The notes under the pieces: generated by a model
What the model saw: only the letters and a program-made list of their open reading frames with translations
Database searches by the model: none
Told to the model about the DNA's origin: nothing
Shown: positions 45,393 through 53,928 of the stretch, piece after piece
Layout: every line of letters begins with the position of its first letter
Position numbering within the stretch: position 1 is the stretch's first letter
From: an uncultured Porticoccus sp.
Lineage (GTDB): Bacteria > Pseudomonadota > Gammaproteobacteria > Pseudomonadales > Porticoccaceae
DNA: 64,000 nt
Direction: 5' to 3'
NCBI GenBank assembly: GCA_947259505.1
Contig: CAMYLT010000008.1
Span: 124,001-188,000, forward strand
Program-made: the position numbers and the translations under genes

Positions 45393-46240
45393 TCCTTCCC
45401 AGACCGTTAAGGCCCTGGCTTTGGACATGCTTGTGGCTACTTCTGATTTCAGCTGCTAGTTCATACATATATCTGGGACAGGGGCATTGGCGGGCGGAGA
45501 TCGTGCGCCTCTACTTGAAAGAAACACATTTTACTCTGGCTCAGAATTCGCCGTATATCTTGATTCTTGGCGACTCGCTAGTGCGACGTTCATTTCCCCG
45601 TGACCAGGACGAGCAGACACTATTCGGTGCCGGTGTCCACTGGGGTAAGGTGTGGATTCCCGGTGGCAGTTATCTGGATTTCAAGGGCGTTGCATCGGTC
45701 TTGCCAGAGCAGTTCGGAGTTATTTTGATCAGCCAAGATGTGTTGTTGAGAAATGAGTTTTGGAGTCGCAAGAGAACCTTCAGGGGTTTCTTGGCGATGA
45801 TGCGCAGAACGTTCAAGTATCAGTCCATCGTGAAATCGGTAAATCACCAACAACAGTTAAACCGTCCCTGCACCGCAAGGCCGGATGCATTTACTAAAAA
45901 AGTTATCGAAAACCAAAAAAATAGGTATTTACAAGTACCAGTACTATCTTCAGATGCTATTGGGCTTCTACGCGAACTGAATTCTAAAGCAGAGAAGGTG
46001 ATTGTTTTACGACTGCCAAGGTCTGAAAGCCTTGAAGAGCAGTTAGAACCGATTCTTAGTCAGTTTCAGGCACGTTTGGTAAAAGCGCTTGCCGATGAAG
46101 GTATACAGCTTGTTGAATTGGGGCCCGCAATGCCAGACAGTTATTACTGTGATGGCAGTCATCCCAATAAGCAGGGGAGGGAGGTTCGTACACAACAGCT
46201 TATTAGCCTGATGAGGGAGAGGTTGCTATCGACATGGTAA
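45389..46240 (+). CDS. SGNH-hydrolase-like membrane protein (DltD analogue)
   Basis: A 283-residue protein with an N-terminal signal anchor (WTCLWLLLISAASSYIYL) and a periplasmic SGNH-type domain. The GDSL block (ILGDSLVRRSF, Ser63) and the late DGSHPNKQG block (Asp255, His258) give a plausible catalytic triad. It starts at GTG 45389, inside the overlap with the ligase stop. In position and fold it parallels DltD and the AlgX/PatB-type transferases that finish acyl transfer in the periplasm. Confidence 0.83.
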   Translation: MILPRPLRPWLWTCLWLLLISAASSYIYLGQGHWRAEIVRLYLKETHFTLAQNSPYILILGDSLVRRSFPRDQDEQTLFGAGVHWGKVWIPGGSYLDFKGVASVLPEQFGVILISQDVLLRNEFWSRKRTFRGFLAMMRRTFKYQSIVKSVNHQQQLNRPCTARPDAFTKKVIENQKNRYLQVPVLSSDAIGLLRELNSKAEKVIVLRLPRSESLEEQLEPILSQFQARLVKALADEGIQLVELGPAMPDSYYCDGSHPNKQGREVRTQQLISLMRERLLSTW

Positions 46241-47361
46241 GTTCGACCATGCTTGCTTGGATAAGCATCTGTGTATCTGCAGCGTGGCTCTCTCCGCGGT
46301 CCTGGCAAATACCCTCAGTGGTATTTTGTACAGCACTTTTCATGGGCGTGTACTCTCCGTGGTCCTTGTCGATCCTTGCCGTTGTTTGTGCGATGACGGG
46401 GTTGGCGCTGATTAACCTTCGAGGCCGACACGATGCCCTGATAGCCGTACTTGTTTTTAATATCCTGCTTTTTATAGCCTACCGGGTATTCACAAAGCCG
46501 GAGTTGGAAATGACTAATGTTGTTTGCCTGGGGCTGGCATTCTATATGCTGCGAGTTATCCATCTACTGCTTGAGGGCTATAAAGGAAACCTTGCCAATT
46601 TGCGCTGGTCAGAGCTGATCGCCTGGTTGTGGTTTTTGCCCACCCTACAAGTGGGGCCGATTCACCGCTTTTCCCCATTTCAGAGAGATATGATCCGCCG
46701 CCGCTGGAATAATGACCTTTTTTCCCAAGGGTTGCATCGAATGCTTTTGGGGTATGCGAAACTGGTGATACTCGGGCAATACCTTGTCGATGAAAAATTG
46801 ATGTTCTGGCTGTCAGTCATGCCGGCAGACAGTTGGTCTTACCACTACCTGTCTCTGATTCGTTACGGCGCTTCCCTGTATTTCAAGTTTTCCGGGTATT
46901 CTGATATCGCGATTGGTTTTGCCTTGCTGTTAGGTTTTCGTGTCATGGAGAACTTCAATTTCCCATTTTTGGCGCGTGATATCTCGGACTTTTGGCGGCG
47001 CTGGCACATTTCGCTCTCCAGCTGGTGTCGAGAATATGTCTACATGCCCGCAATTTCGATTACTCGCAGCCCTTTTCTGGCAGCCGTTGCCAGTATGCTT
47101 GTACTGGGGGGGTGGCATGAACTCTCCTTGCGTTATTTGTTATGGGGGGCGTGGCATGGTGTAGGCATTGCGTGTTGTCATTTCTGGCAAAAATCCTCCC
47201 TGCGGCAAGTTCTTGTAACTTCGCGGGGGGCTCGTTGGTGGTCATTATTTTGCTGGTTGTTGACCATTAACTTTGTGTTGGTAAGCTTTGCATTCACCAG
47301 TGTGGATACCCTTTCTGCAACCGAGCAATACCTTTTGGTCCTTACCGGTTTTTCACGATGA
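46234..47361 (+). CDS. MBOAT-family O-acyltransferase (DltB/AlgI type)
   Basis: A 375-residue polytopic membrane protein. It carries the MBOAT core: the segment GPIHRFSPF, the FKFSGYSDIAIGFALLLGF block, the tract NFPFLARDISDFWRRWHISLSSW and two late His (295 and 308, in GGWHELSLRYLLWGAWHG). These enzymes pass an acyl group from the cytosolic carrier across the membrane. It overlaps the SGNH gene by 7 bases and the 48-codon peptide by 4 bases. It is shorter than typical AlgI (about 470 residues). Confidence 0.9.
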   Translation: MVSSTMLAWISICVSAAWLSPRSWQIPSVVFCTALFMGVYSPWSLSILAVVCAMTGLALINLRGRHDALIAVLVFNILLFIAYRVFTKPELEMTNVVCLGLAFYMLRVIHLLLEGYKGNLANLRWSELIAWLWFLPTLQVGPIHRFSPFQRDMIRRRWNNDLFSQGLHRMLLGYAKLVILGQYLVDEKLMFWLSVMPADSWSYHYLSLIRYGASLYFKFSGYSDIAIGFALLLGFRVMENFNFPFLARDISDFWRRWHISLSSWCREYVYMPAISITRSPFLAAVASMLVLGGWHELSLRYLLWGAWHGVGIACCHFWQKSSLRQVLVTSRGARWWSLFCWLLTINFVLVSFAFTSVDTLSATEQYLLVLTGFSR

Positions 47362-47504
47362 TAGCTTGGCTCAAGACCCATTTTTACCAGTTGCCTGGCT
47401 GGCTTACTGATGCACTGCTAGGGCTGTGTTACGCCATTTTGATTGCGGCTGTGATTCTCCTCTCAGGTGCTGATGACACCGGCTTTCGTTACCTGGAACT
47501 GTAA
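47358..47504 (+). CDS. 48-residue single-pass peptide, DltX-like
   Basis: This ORF starts at the ATG in ATGA, overlapping the MBOAT stop by 4 bases, and ends at TAA 47502-47504. It encodes a short basic N-terminus (AWLKTHFYQ), one membrane helix (about 18-37, LTDALLGLCYAILIAAVILL) and a C-terminal tail ending FRYLEL. DltX of Gram-positive dlt operons is also about 50 residues with one helix and a C-terminal FxYxxF motif whose Tyr has been implicated in acyl transfer. Here the motif is FxYxxL with Tyr45. The topology (N-in, C-out) is consistent. Too short for most gene callers. Confidence 0.72.
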   Translation: MIAWLKTHFYQLPGWLTDALLGLCYAILIAAVILLSGADDTGFRYLEL

Positions 47505-47523
47505 TTTCACGTTACTGTATACC

Positions 47524-48606
47524 TCATAACAACTGCCGCTGCTCGAACACCTGCTGCCAGTGGTCACCTTTCTTGAGGGCCACTTCCGTTTCAAAATAAT
47601 GTTTCATACGGCGGCGGTCGTCCTTGTTGTCCTTGAGGGCCGCGCCGATCAGGAAGTGCACCAGATTATCCAGGGCCATGGTGCCATTGCCATAATAGTA
47701 GGCATGCACGCCCATGGCGTGGGCGACGGAGACCGCTTCGGCGGTAGACATCACGGTGGCGGCCAACCGGTCGGTACTGCGGCCATCAAGGGTCTGACCG
47801 TTGCGCAGTTCGTGGAACAGGGTGGTTAGCACCTCGACGGTCTGGGGATCGGGTTTCACATCGACGCCGGACAGGCGGATCAGTTTTTCCGACTCGCGCA
47901 TCACCACATCAATTTCATCCGCCAGGTCCCGAATCGGCGGGATGGTTTCGAAATTCATACGGCGCTTCAGAGCGGCGCTCATCTCGTTGACGCCGCGGTC
48001 CAGAGAGTTGGACGTGGCAATAATATTGAAGCCCTCCCGGGCGAACAGCAGCGCATCCTTGCCTAGTTCCGGCACCATGATCTGCCGCTCGGACATGATG
48101 GAGAGAATGGCATCCTGAATGTGTTGTGGGCAGCGGGCAATTTCTTCAAAGCGCACCAGCTGGCCATCTTGCATACCCTGATAGATGGGGCTAGGAATGA
48201 GTGCTTCCACGCAGGGTCCCTTGCTGTGCAGCAGAGCCTCATTCCAACTGTAGAGCAACTGACTGACTTGGGAGATGGCTCCGCCCTGAACAGTGAGGGT
48301 GGACTGGCCGGAAATGGCGCAGGACAGCAGTTCTGATAGCCAGGATTTGGCCGTGCCCGGCTCGCCGATCAACATGGCGCCACGGTTGGTGGCGAGGCTG
48401 ATGATAATTCGGGTGACCAGCTCTCTTTGAGCGACAAATTTGCGCAGAATACCGAGCTCGGCATCACCAAGCACGAATTTTTCTACTGCCAGCGGCGATA
48501 AATTCCAGCCGGGCGGTGCCGGACCTGGATCCCACTCATGCAGTATTTCCAGTTCGTGCCGGTAGAGGTTTTCTGCAGTGGGTCGTTGTATGGCTTTGTC
48601 GTTCAT
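47524..48606 (-). CDS. MoxR-type AAA+ ATPase
   Basis: A 360-residue AAA+ protein starting at ATG 48606 (MNDKAIQRPT). The Walker A is GEPGTAKS, and the Walker-B-like strand LVRFEEIARC is followed by IATSNSLDRGVNEMSAALKRRM. MoxR ATPases are chaperone-like and usually encoded beside VWA proteins; here the neighbour is a GspE-like fusion, and the VWA genes of this window lie 30 kb away. Last gene of a co-directional set. Start codon is 11 bases after the GspE stop. Confidence 0.87.
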   Translation of the reverse strand: MNDKAIQRPTAENLYRHELEILHEWDPGPAPPGWNLSPLAVEKFVLGDAELGILRKFVAQRELVTRIIISLATNRGAMLIGEPGTAKSWLSELLSCAISGQSTLTVQGGAISQVSQLLYSWNEALLHSKGPCVEALIPSPIYQGMQDGQLVRFEEIARCPQHIQDAILSIMSERQIMVPELGKDALLFAREGFNIIATSNSLDRGVNEMSAALKRRMNFETIPPIRDLADEIDVVMRESEKLIRLSGVDVKPDPQTVEVLTTLFHELRNGQTLDGRSTDRLAATVMSTAEAVSVAHAMGVHAYYYGNGTMALDNLVHFLIGAALKDNKDDRRRMKHYFETEVALKKGDHWQQVFEQRQLL

Positions 48607-48617
48607 GTTCTCGGGCC

Positions 48618-50915
48618 TCAGGCCGGTTTTTCCCACTGCCAGCGGGCTTCCGGGGCCATCCGTTCGGCCGGCAGGATGCGGGGCAATTCTGACAGCGGAA
48701 TATTGCCCTGGATAACGTGGTCGAGGGCGCTGTCGCGCATGGTCACCAGCCCGCAGTCCAGGGCCAGCTTACGCAGTTCACCCACCGGAATGTGGCGGGC
48801 AATGGCGTTGCTCAGTTCGGTATCAATTTGCAGGTATTCCACCACCCCCACCCGCCCGTGGGTGCCGCTGTTATTGCAGTGCTGACAGCCCTTACCGACG
48901 TAGCAGCGGAAGCTGTCCGGGGTGCCGTCGGGGAAGACTTCCTGCAGGATGTCCAGCTCAGGTTTTGCTTCCACCCGGCAATGGTGACAAATGCGCTTGG
49001 CCAACCGCTGGGCGATTACCGCCAGCAGTTCACTGGCCAGTGAATTGGGGTGCACGCCGAGGTCAAACAGACGCTGCATGGCGTCCACGGCATCGTTGCA
49101 GTGCAGGGTGGAGAGCACCACGTGGCCGGTTTGCGAGGCGCGTATCGCCTCCTGCGCCGTTTCGTGGTCGCGAATTTCCCCTATCAGGATAACGTCCGGA
49201 TCCTGGCGCACAAAAGAGCGCATGGCGTCGGCAAAACTGAAGCCGATTTCCGGTCGCACCCGGGTTTGCTGGATATTGTTGATGGAATACTCGATGGGAT
49301 CTTCCGCCGTAATGACCTTGCGGGTGCCATCGCTGGCCAGCAATTGCAGCCCGGCGTAGAGGGTGGTGCTCTTGCCGGAGCCGGTGGGACCCACCACCAG
49401 GACCAGCCCGGCCGGGTTGCGCAGCAGGCGCTTGTAGTGGTCAGATAGCTGTGGCGACAGCCCCAGCTTGTCGATGCTGATCAGGTCGGAATTTTGTGGC
49501 AGCAGGCGAATGACCACATGTTCCGAATGCAGTGATGGCTGTACCTGGATACGTAGGTCGAACAGAGATTCTCCCACCCGCAAACGGGAGCGACCGCCCT
49601 GTGGCAGACGGCGTTCGGCAATATTCAGCTCGGCGCGCAATTTGATCACATTGATTAGTCCGCGCAGTTCCGCGGGGCTGATATCGTAGTGAGGCAGGTC
49701 GTGCAATTCCCCATCTACCCGCAGGCGGATGCGCACGTGTTTCTGGTACTGCTCGATATGCAGGTCACTGGCTCGTTCCGCCACCGCATCCAGCAGTAGC
49801 GCCTCGAACAGCGAGATAAGGTGTGCCCCGACCTCCGGTTTGTCCTTGCCCAGTAGATCCTGGTCGGCATCGGCCAGGGCTTTTTCCTCGTAGGCGGGCA
49901 GGGTCGAGGTGTGGGCTTGAACGCAGAGGTCGGTAGCAGACCACAGCCGACGGAAATCCGTAGGGGTGACCAGCAATTTTTCCAGTTGATGGCGCGGGAA
50001 CACCCGCTGGATTTCCTCCAGAGAAGCCTCGGGGTCGCTGGTGGCTACTCGCAGAGTGCCGCAGTCGATGTAGAGTGGAATCAGTCGATGGTGATCCAGA
50101 AAGGCCTGGGAAAAGCTGTTGAAAATTTTCGGGTCCAAGCGACGCAACAGCATATCCACATTGCCCAGTTCGAGATTGTAGCGCTTGGCCATGGTGCGGT
50201 AGAGGGCCATGTCGTCGAGGTTGGCCAGCTCGCGAACCTCGTCGATGATCAGGGTGTTGTTGGCTTTGGCCCGACTCCGCGCCTTGCTGAGGATGTCCTT
50301 GTTGGCGAGGCCTAACTCAATAAAGCCCTGTTCGTCCTTGTGGGAAAAGTTGACACAACCGTGCTCACAGCGGCTGACCTGTCCGTGTTCGTCCAGCGTG
50401 TATTTCACCAATCTGAGCAACACCGATGGCGTATACTCCACGCAGACCAGTTGGCCACCGGGTGCCAGTTGCCCGATCAAGGTGGCGAGCTCGGTCACCT
50501 TGGGTGTGGACACGATAATGATATCGAAAGGTGCCTGCTGAGGAGCACCATCCTTGCCGTCCCCCTGAGTCACCATCACATTGCCGAGCTTGAGCTTGCT
50601 CAGTCGATCCATGGCTGCATCGGCCATGGCGGGGTCTTTTTCGACGCCGACGACCTGGCTGGCGACCTTGGCCAACACCGCGCAAGCGTAGCCCAGTCCG
50701 GCACCCACATGCAGCACTTTTGGATTGACCGGAAATGACAGGATGCTGAAGATCTGGCTCAGAACCTTGGCAGAGGGGATGCTGTGGCCCGCCACCAGCT
50801 GCTGATCTTCACAGTTGATGAAATCCTGCCGGTTGGTCTCCTCAAGTGCCGCTTCCAGCCTCGGGTCGATGCGGCGGTTCGGTTCTGTCCCATTCTGACT
50901 ACTGTTTATTTTCAT
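48618..50915 (-). CDS. Isoaspartate-methyltransferase-like domain fused to a GspE/PilB ATPase
   Basis: A 765-residue fusion from ATG 50915. Residues about 15-210 resemble protein-L-isoaspartate O-methyltransferase: RQDFINCEDQQLVAGHSIPS, then VLHVGAGLGYACAVLAKV as the SAM-binding motif I. A GspE N-terminal (MshEN-like) region comes next, then a complete type II secretion ATPase with Walker A GPTGSGKST (about residue 510), Walker B ILIGEIRDHETA, ASQTGHVVLSTLHCND and a four-Cys zinc finger (CHHC, CQHC). No other secretion or pilus genes are nearby, so it is an orphan ATPase. Confidence 0.88.
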   Translation of the reverse strand: MKINSSQNGTEPNRRIDPRLEAALEETNRQDFINCEDQQLVAGHSIPSAKVLSQIFSILSFPVNPKVLHVGAGLGYACAVLAKVASQVVGVEKDPAMADAAMDRLSKLKLGNVMVTQGDGKDGAPQQAPFDIIIVSTPKVTELATLIGQLAPGGQLVCVEYTPSVLLRLVKYTLDEHGQVSRCEHGCVNFSHKDEQGFIELGLANKDILSKARSRAKANNTLIIDEVRELANLDDMALYRTMAKRYNLELGNVDMLLRRLDPKIFNSFSQAFLDHHRLIPLYIDCGTLRVATSDPEASLEEIQRVFPRHQLEKLLVTPTDFRRLWSATDLCVQAHTSTLPAYEEKALADADQDLLGKDKPEVGAHLISLFEALLLDAVAERASDLHIEQYQKHVRIRLRVDGELHDLPHYDISPAELRGLINVIKLRAELNIAERRLPQGGRSRLRVGESLFDLRIQVQPSLHSEHVVIRLLPQNSDLISIDKLGLSPQLSDHYKRLLRNPAGLVLVVGPTGSGKSTTLYAGLQLLASDGTRKVITAEDPIEYSINNIQQTRVRPEIGFSFADAMRSFVRQDPDVILIGEIRDHETAQEAIRASQTGHVVLSTLHCNDAVDAMQRLFDLGVHPNSLASELLAVIAQRLAKRICHHCRVEAKPELDILQEVFPDGTPDSFRCYVGKGCQHCNNSGTHGRVGVVEYLQIDTELSNAIARHIPVGELRKLALDCGLVTMRDSALDHVIQGNIPLSELPRILPAERMAPEARWQWEKPA

Positions 50916-51007
50916 GATGTCGTTATTATCAGTACTCTCAATCAAAGCAGTTTAACGCAGTACAGCATCATGCGATTGTCCTGGCACAGGTCAATGGCAA
51001 TTGTTGC

Positions 51008-51919
51008 TCAACGCCTATATTGGGATAAACATGTTGTTACCGCGGGCACCAGCAATGGCGTCACATCGATGCGGTTGGTGGCATGGGGGATGGTGTTGCA
51101 AGTCACCAGTTCCCCAAGGCCCGCTTGCCGTAGAGCCACCTCGACACGGTCGGCAAAAATGCCGTGCACGGCAGCGCAGTTGATCTGCCTGATACCGCCT
51201 TTTTTCAGCGCCAACAGACATTGCAGGATGGTCTGGCCGCTGGCAATAACATCGTCGATGATCACGGCGGTCCTGCCCTGATAGGCTAACAGCTCCGGCA
51301 GGTGGATCTCCACCTGGCGATCGCCAAAACGCTGTTTCTCTCCAATCACATAGGGATGGCCGCTTGCGTTTGAGACCTCTGCTACCCACTGTTCGCTTTC
51401 GGCATCAGGTCCTACCAGTAACAGGCTCTCTTGTCCGCGCAGCCAGTCGGCCAGAGCACTGGCTCCCTCCACCTTGCGACAGGGTACGTTATAGATTTCC
51501 TGAAGGGCGTGATAGCGGTGCAGGTGCGGATCGACAGTCACCAACCAATCCATGTGTTGGCTCAGCAGTTGGGCAAACAGTCTGGAGGTGAGCGCCTCGC
51601 CCTCGGCAAAGCGTCGATCCTGCCGCATATAGCAGAGGTAGGGCGCCACCAGTCCCACAGACCTGGCGCCCAGCTCGCGCAGGGTGCCCAGCAGGAAAAT
51701 CAGCGGCAGAAATTTGTCGTTGGGGAGGGCCAGGTTGGCCACCACCACGCAGTCGGCTCCCGCTACGCTTGTGGTGACTTTCAGATATGTCTCCCCATCG
51801 GGAAACTGACGGGTATTCAGGGTGCCGACAATGCCCCCCAGCTGTTCGCACAGGGACGGCAACAAGGGGTGGGCGTCCAGTGAAAACAGGATCGGACGGT
51901 GGTTGGACGGGATACTCAT
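51008..51919 (-). CDS. Ribose-phosphate pyrophosphokinase-like protein
   Basis: A 303-residue PRPP-synthase homologue. It has YMRQDRRFAEGEALTSRL, matching the flexible loop of Prs, VTVDPHLHRYHALQ, and the PRPP-binding loop VIIDDVIASGQTI. It is somewhat shorter and more diverged than housekeeping Prs (about 315), so it is probably a second, dedicated copy. Its start overlaps the stop of the phosphorylase gene upstream, ATGA-style, so the two act together (inference). Confidence 0.87.
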   Translation of the reverse strand: MSIPSNHRPILFSLDAHPLLPSLCEQLGGIVGTLNTRQFPDGETYLKVTTSVAGADCVVVANLALPNDKFLPLIFLLGTLRELGARSVGLVAPYLCYMRQDRRFAEGEALTSRLFAQLLSQHMDWLVTVDPHLHRYHALQEIYNVPCRKVEGASALADWLRGQESLLLVGPDAESEQWVAEVSNASGHPYVIGEKQRFGDRQVEIHLPELLAYQGRTAVIIDDVIASGQTILQCLLALKKGGIRQINCAAVHGIFADRVEVALRQAGLGELVTCNTIPHATNRIDVTPLLVPAVTTCLSQYRR

Positions 51920-53427
51920 GGGGCCTCGCCGATGGTGAAGATCGGGCCGTTGTCATGGTAGAAGGCGAGGGCGTAATCCCGTTCTCCCTTGCTTTCACTA
52001 AACAGGGTGAACAGCGGCTGCCCTGCCGATACCTCCTGACCCACATTGACCGCCAGTCGCAAACCTGCGGCCGGGTGGAAGGGTGCGCCGGCGAGTTTGG
52101 CGACCCGGGCCAGTCGGCGGTTATCGATGGCCGTAATCACGCCGCTGTGATCTGCGCTTTCTGTATGTTGGAAATGGGCGGTGGGGAGCATCTTGGTCCA
52201 GCCCTGGGCGCGAATGATCTGCTGAAACTGCTGCCAGGCCTGTCCACTGGTTAACAAGGCTTCTGCCTGTGACAGGCTCTCCTGCAAGCCGTTGCCATGG
52301 GCCATGTCCAACAGGTGGGCAGACAACATCAGTGAGCGCTGGCGCAAATCCTGGGGTGCCTCAGGTTGATTCTGTAGTACCGCCAGGATGTCGCGGGCTT
52401 CCTCAACCGGCCCGATACCAAATCCCACAGGTCGACTGCCGTCGGTGATGACACAACGGGTTTGAATACCACAGGCGGTGCCCACCTGAGTGAACAGGGA
52501 TGCCAGTCTATCTGCTTCCGCCTGTGTGCGGATTTTGGCGGTATCTCCCACTGGAATATCGATTACCGTATGGGTGGAGCCTGCGGCGATTTTTTTCGAC
52601 AACACCGAGGCGATCAACTGCCCCTCGCCGTCCAGATCCAGTGCGCGTTCGATGCGGATCAATAGATCATCTGCCGGACTCAGGTTAACCCCGCCGCCCC
52701 AGGCCAGGCAGGCACCGGTTTCACTGACCACTCGCTGAATATCGGCCAGTTTCAGATCCACATTGGTGAGGGTTTCCATGGTGTCAGCCGTACCGGCTGG
52801 GGAGGTGATGGCCCGCGATGAGGTCTTGGGAATGATCAGCCCTGCGGCACTGACAATGGATACCATGATGGGTGTGGTGCGATTGCCGGGTAAACCGCCG
52901 ATACAGTGTTTGTCGAATACCCGTTCTTGCCCAGCCCATTCCAACCGTTTGCCACACGACACCATCGCCTTGGTGAGTGCTGTGATTTCATCCACATCCA
53001 GTCGATTGCCGGCACAGGCGCTGAGAAAGCTGGCGATGGCAATATCGCTGTAACGGTGGCTGCTGATGTCGGCGATGATCTGGTTGAGCTCCTCCTCATC
53101 CAGGGCATGGCCGTAGATTTTTTTCCTTACGAGACTCAGTGACGTGAGTAGGGGGGTGTGTTGAATCATCACCCGTTGGCCAGTTTTTACCCGCAGATGC
53201 TGCATTGCAACCTTTGACAGCCCCACGCGCCCAGAGGCCATGACATGGGTGTCCACCACATTCAGTGTGGCGATCAGGGTGCGGCCATTGGCACTGAGCG
53301 TTAAACGGCTGCTGGCGGAAAAGCCCTCGGCGCGGCAGATATCACAATCTTCCCGCATGTAGACCACTGGTTCCTGGTGGGTGTCGATGCCCATGTCCAA
53401 AACTTCAAGAACATGCGTCGGCTCCAT
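51916..53427 (-). CDS. AMP/thymidine-phosphorylase family protein
   Basis: A 503-residue phosphorylase. The N-terminal about 90 residues form the extra domain seen in archaeal AMP phosphorylases (GRVGLSKVAMQHLRVKTGQRV, in parts). The core then follows: KIYGHALDEEELNQII, FDKHCIGGLPGNRTTPIMV, SSRAITSPAGTADTMETLT and WGGGVNLSPADDLL. Archaeal relatives split NMPs into base plus ribose 1,5-bisphosphate. The PRPP-synthase-like gene immediately downstream suggests recycling of ribose phosphates. It is not simply DoaA-type thymidine phosphorylase because of the N-terminal domain. Confidence 0.86.
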   Translation of the reverse strand: MEPTHVLEVLDMGIDTHQEPVVYMREDCDICRAEGFSASSRLTLSANGRTLIATLNVVDTHVMASGRVGLSKVAMQHLRVKTGQRVMIQHTPLLTSLSLVRKKIYGHALDEEELNQIIADISSHRYSDIAIASFLSACAGNRLDVDEITALTKAMVSCGKRLEWAGQERVFDKHCIGGLPGNRTTPIMVSIVSAAGLIIPKTSSRAITSPAGTADTMETLTNVDLKLADIQRVVSETGACLAWGGGVNLSPADDLLIRIERALDLDGEGQLIASVLSKKIAAGSTHTVIDIPVGDTAKIRTQAEADRLASLFTQVGTACGIQTRCVITDGSRPVGFGIGPVEEARDILAVLQNQPEAPQDLRQRSLMLSAHLLDMAHGNGLQESLSQAEALLTSGQAWQQFQQIIRAQGWTKMLPTAHFQHTESADHSGVITAIDNRRLARVAKLAGAPFHPAAGLRLAVNVGQEVSAGQPLFTLFSESKGERDYALAFYHDNGPIFTIGEAP

Positions 53428-53494
53428 AATTTTCCTCTGTCGGTGATGATTTTATTTTTATTGGTGTCGAGGTGATCTTATGACAACACCCGGT

Positions 53495-53815
53495 TCAAAG
53501 CTTACCCTTTTCTTCCTTATCCCTGCCAATCAGATTGTCGTAGCCTTGCCGGGAGTGAGTCCACCAGTCGTGATTGACTTCGATATGGTGCTTCAGCAGT
53601 AGTGCCGGGATACCTGCCTCGTTGAGCCTGGAAGTGTCGTAGGCAATTTGCAGAATCTGCTGCTGTGCATCGAAGCAAACCTTATCACAGGGGTAGCAGG
53701 TGGCGATCTCCGTCAGAGCGCTCTGGATATCAGCCATATTTGTGCAATTGAGTTTCAGGTGATGCACCACCAGATTGACTTCTAATTCACTCTCTTTTCG
53801 CTCGTCATCACACAT
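53495..53815 (-). CDS. Small Cys-containing protein, HMA-like fold suspected
   Basis: A 106-residue soluble protein. The N-terminal acidic stretch is followed by a pattern suggesting a ferredoxin-like beta-alpha-beta fold: VVHHLKLNCTNMADIQSALTEI (in parts), CYPCDKVCFDAQQQILQIAYD. Several cysteines (CYPC, VCF) could bind metal, but the CxxC of HMA domains is not at the usual loop. Family unrecognised. It precedes the phosphorylase gene after 67 bases. Confidence 0.6.
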   Translation of the reverse strand: MCDDERKESELEVNLVVHHLKLNCTNMADIQSALTEIATCYPCDKVCFDAQQQILQIAYDTSRLNEAGIPALLLKHHIEVNHDWWTHSRQGYDNLIGRDKEEKGKL

Positions 53816-53928
53816 GACGCCAGCTCCTGAGGAATGGTTATGCCCCGGCTATGATTGGTAACTAATAGAAGTACAGTTCCAGGTAACGAAAAGATCAAGT
53901 TTGAGGGTTTTGAATTCGATTTTATTAA

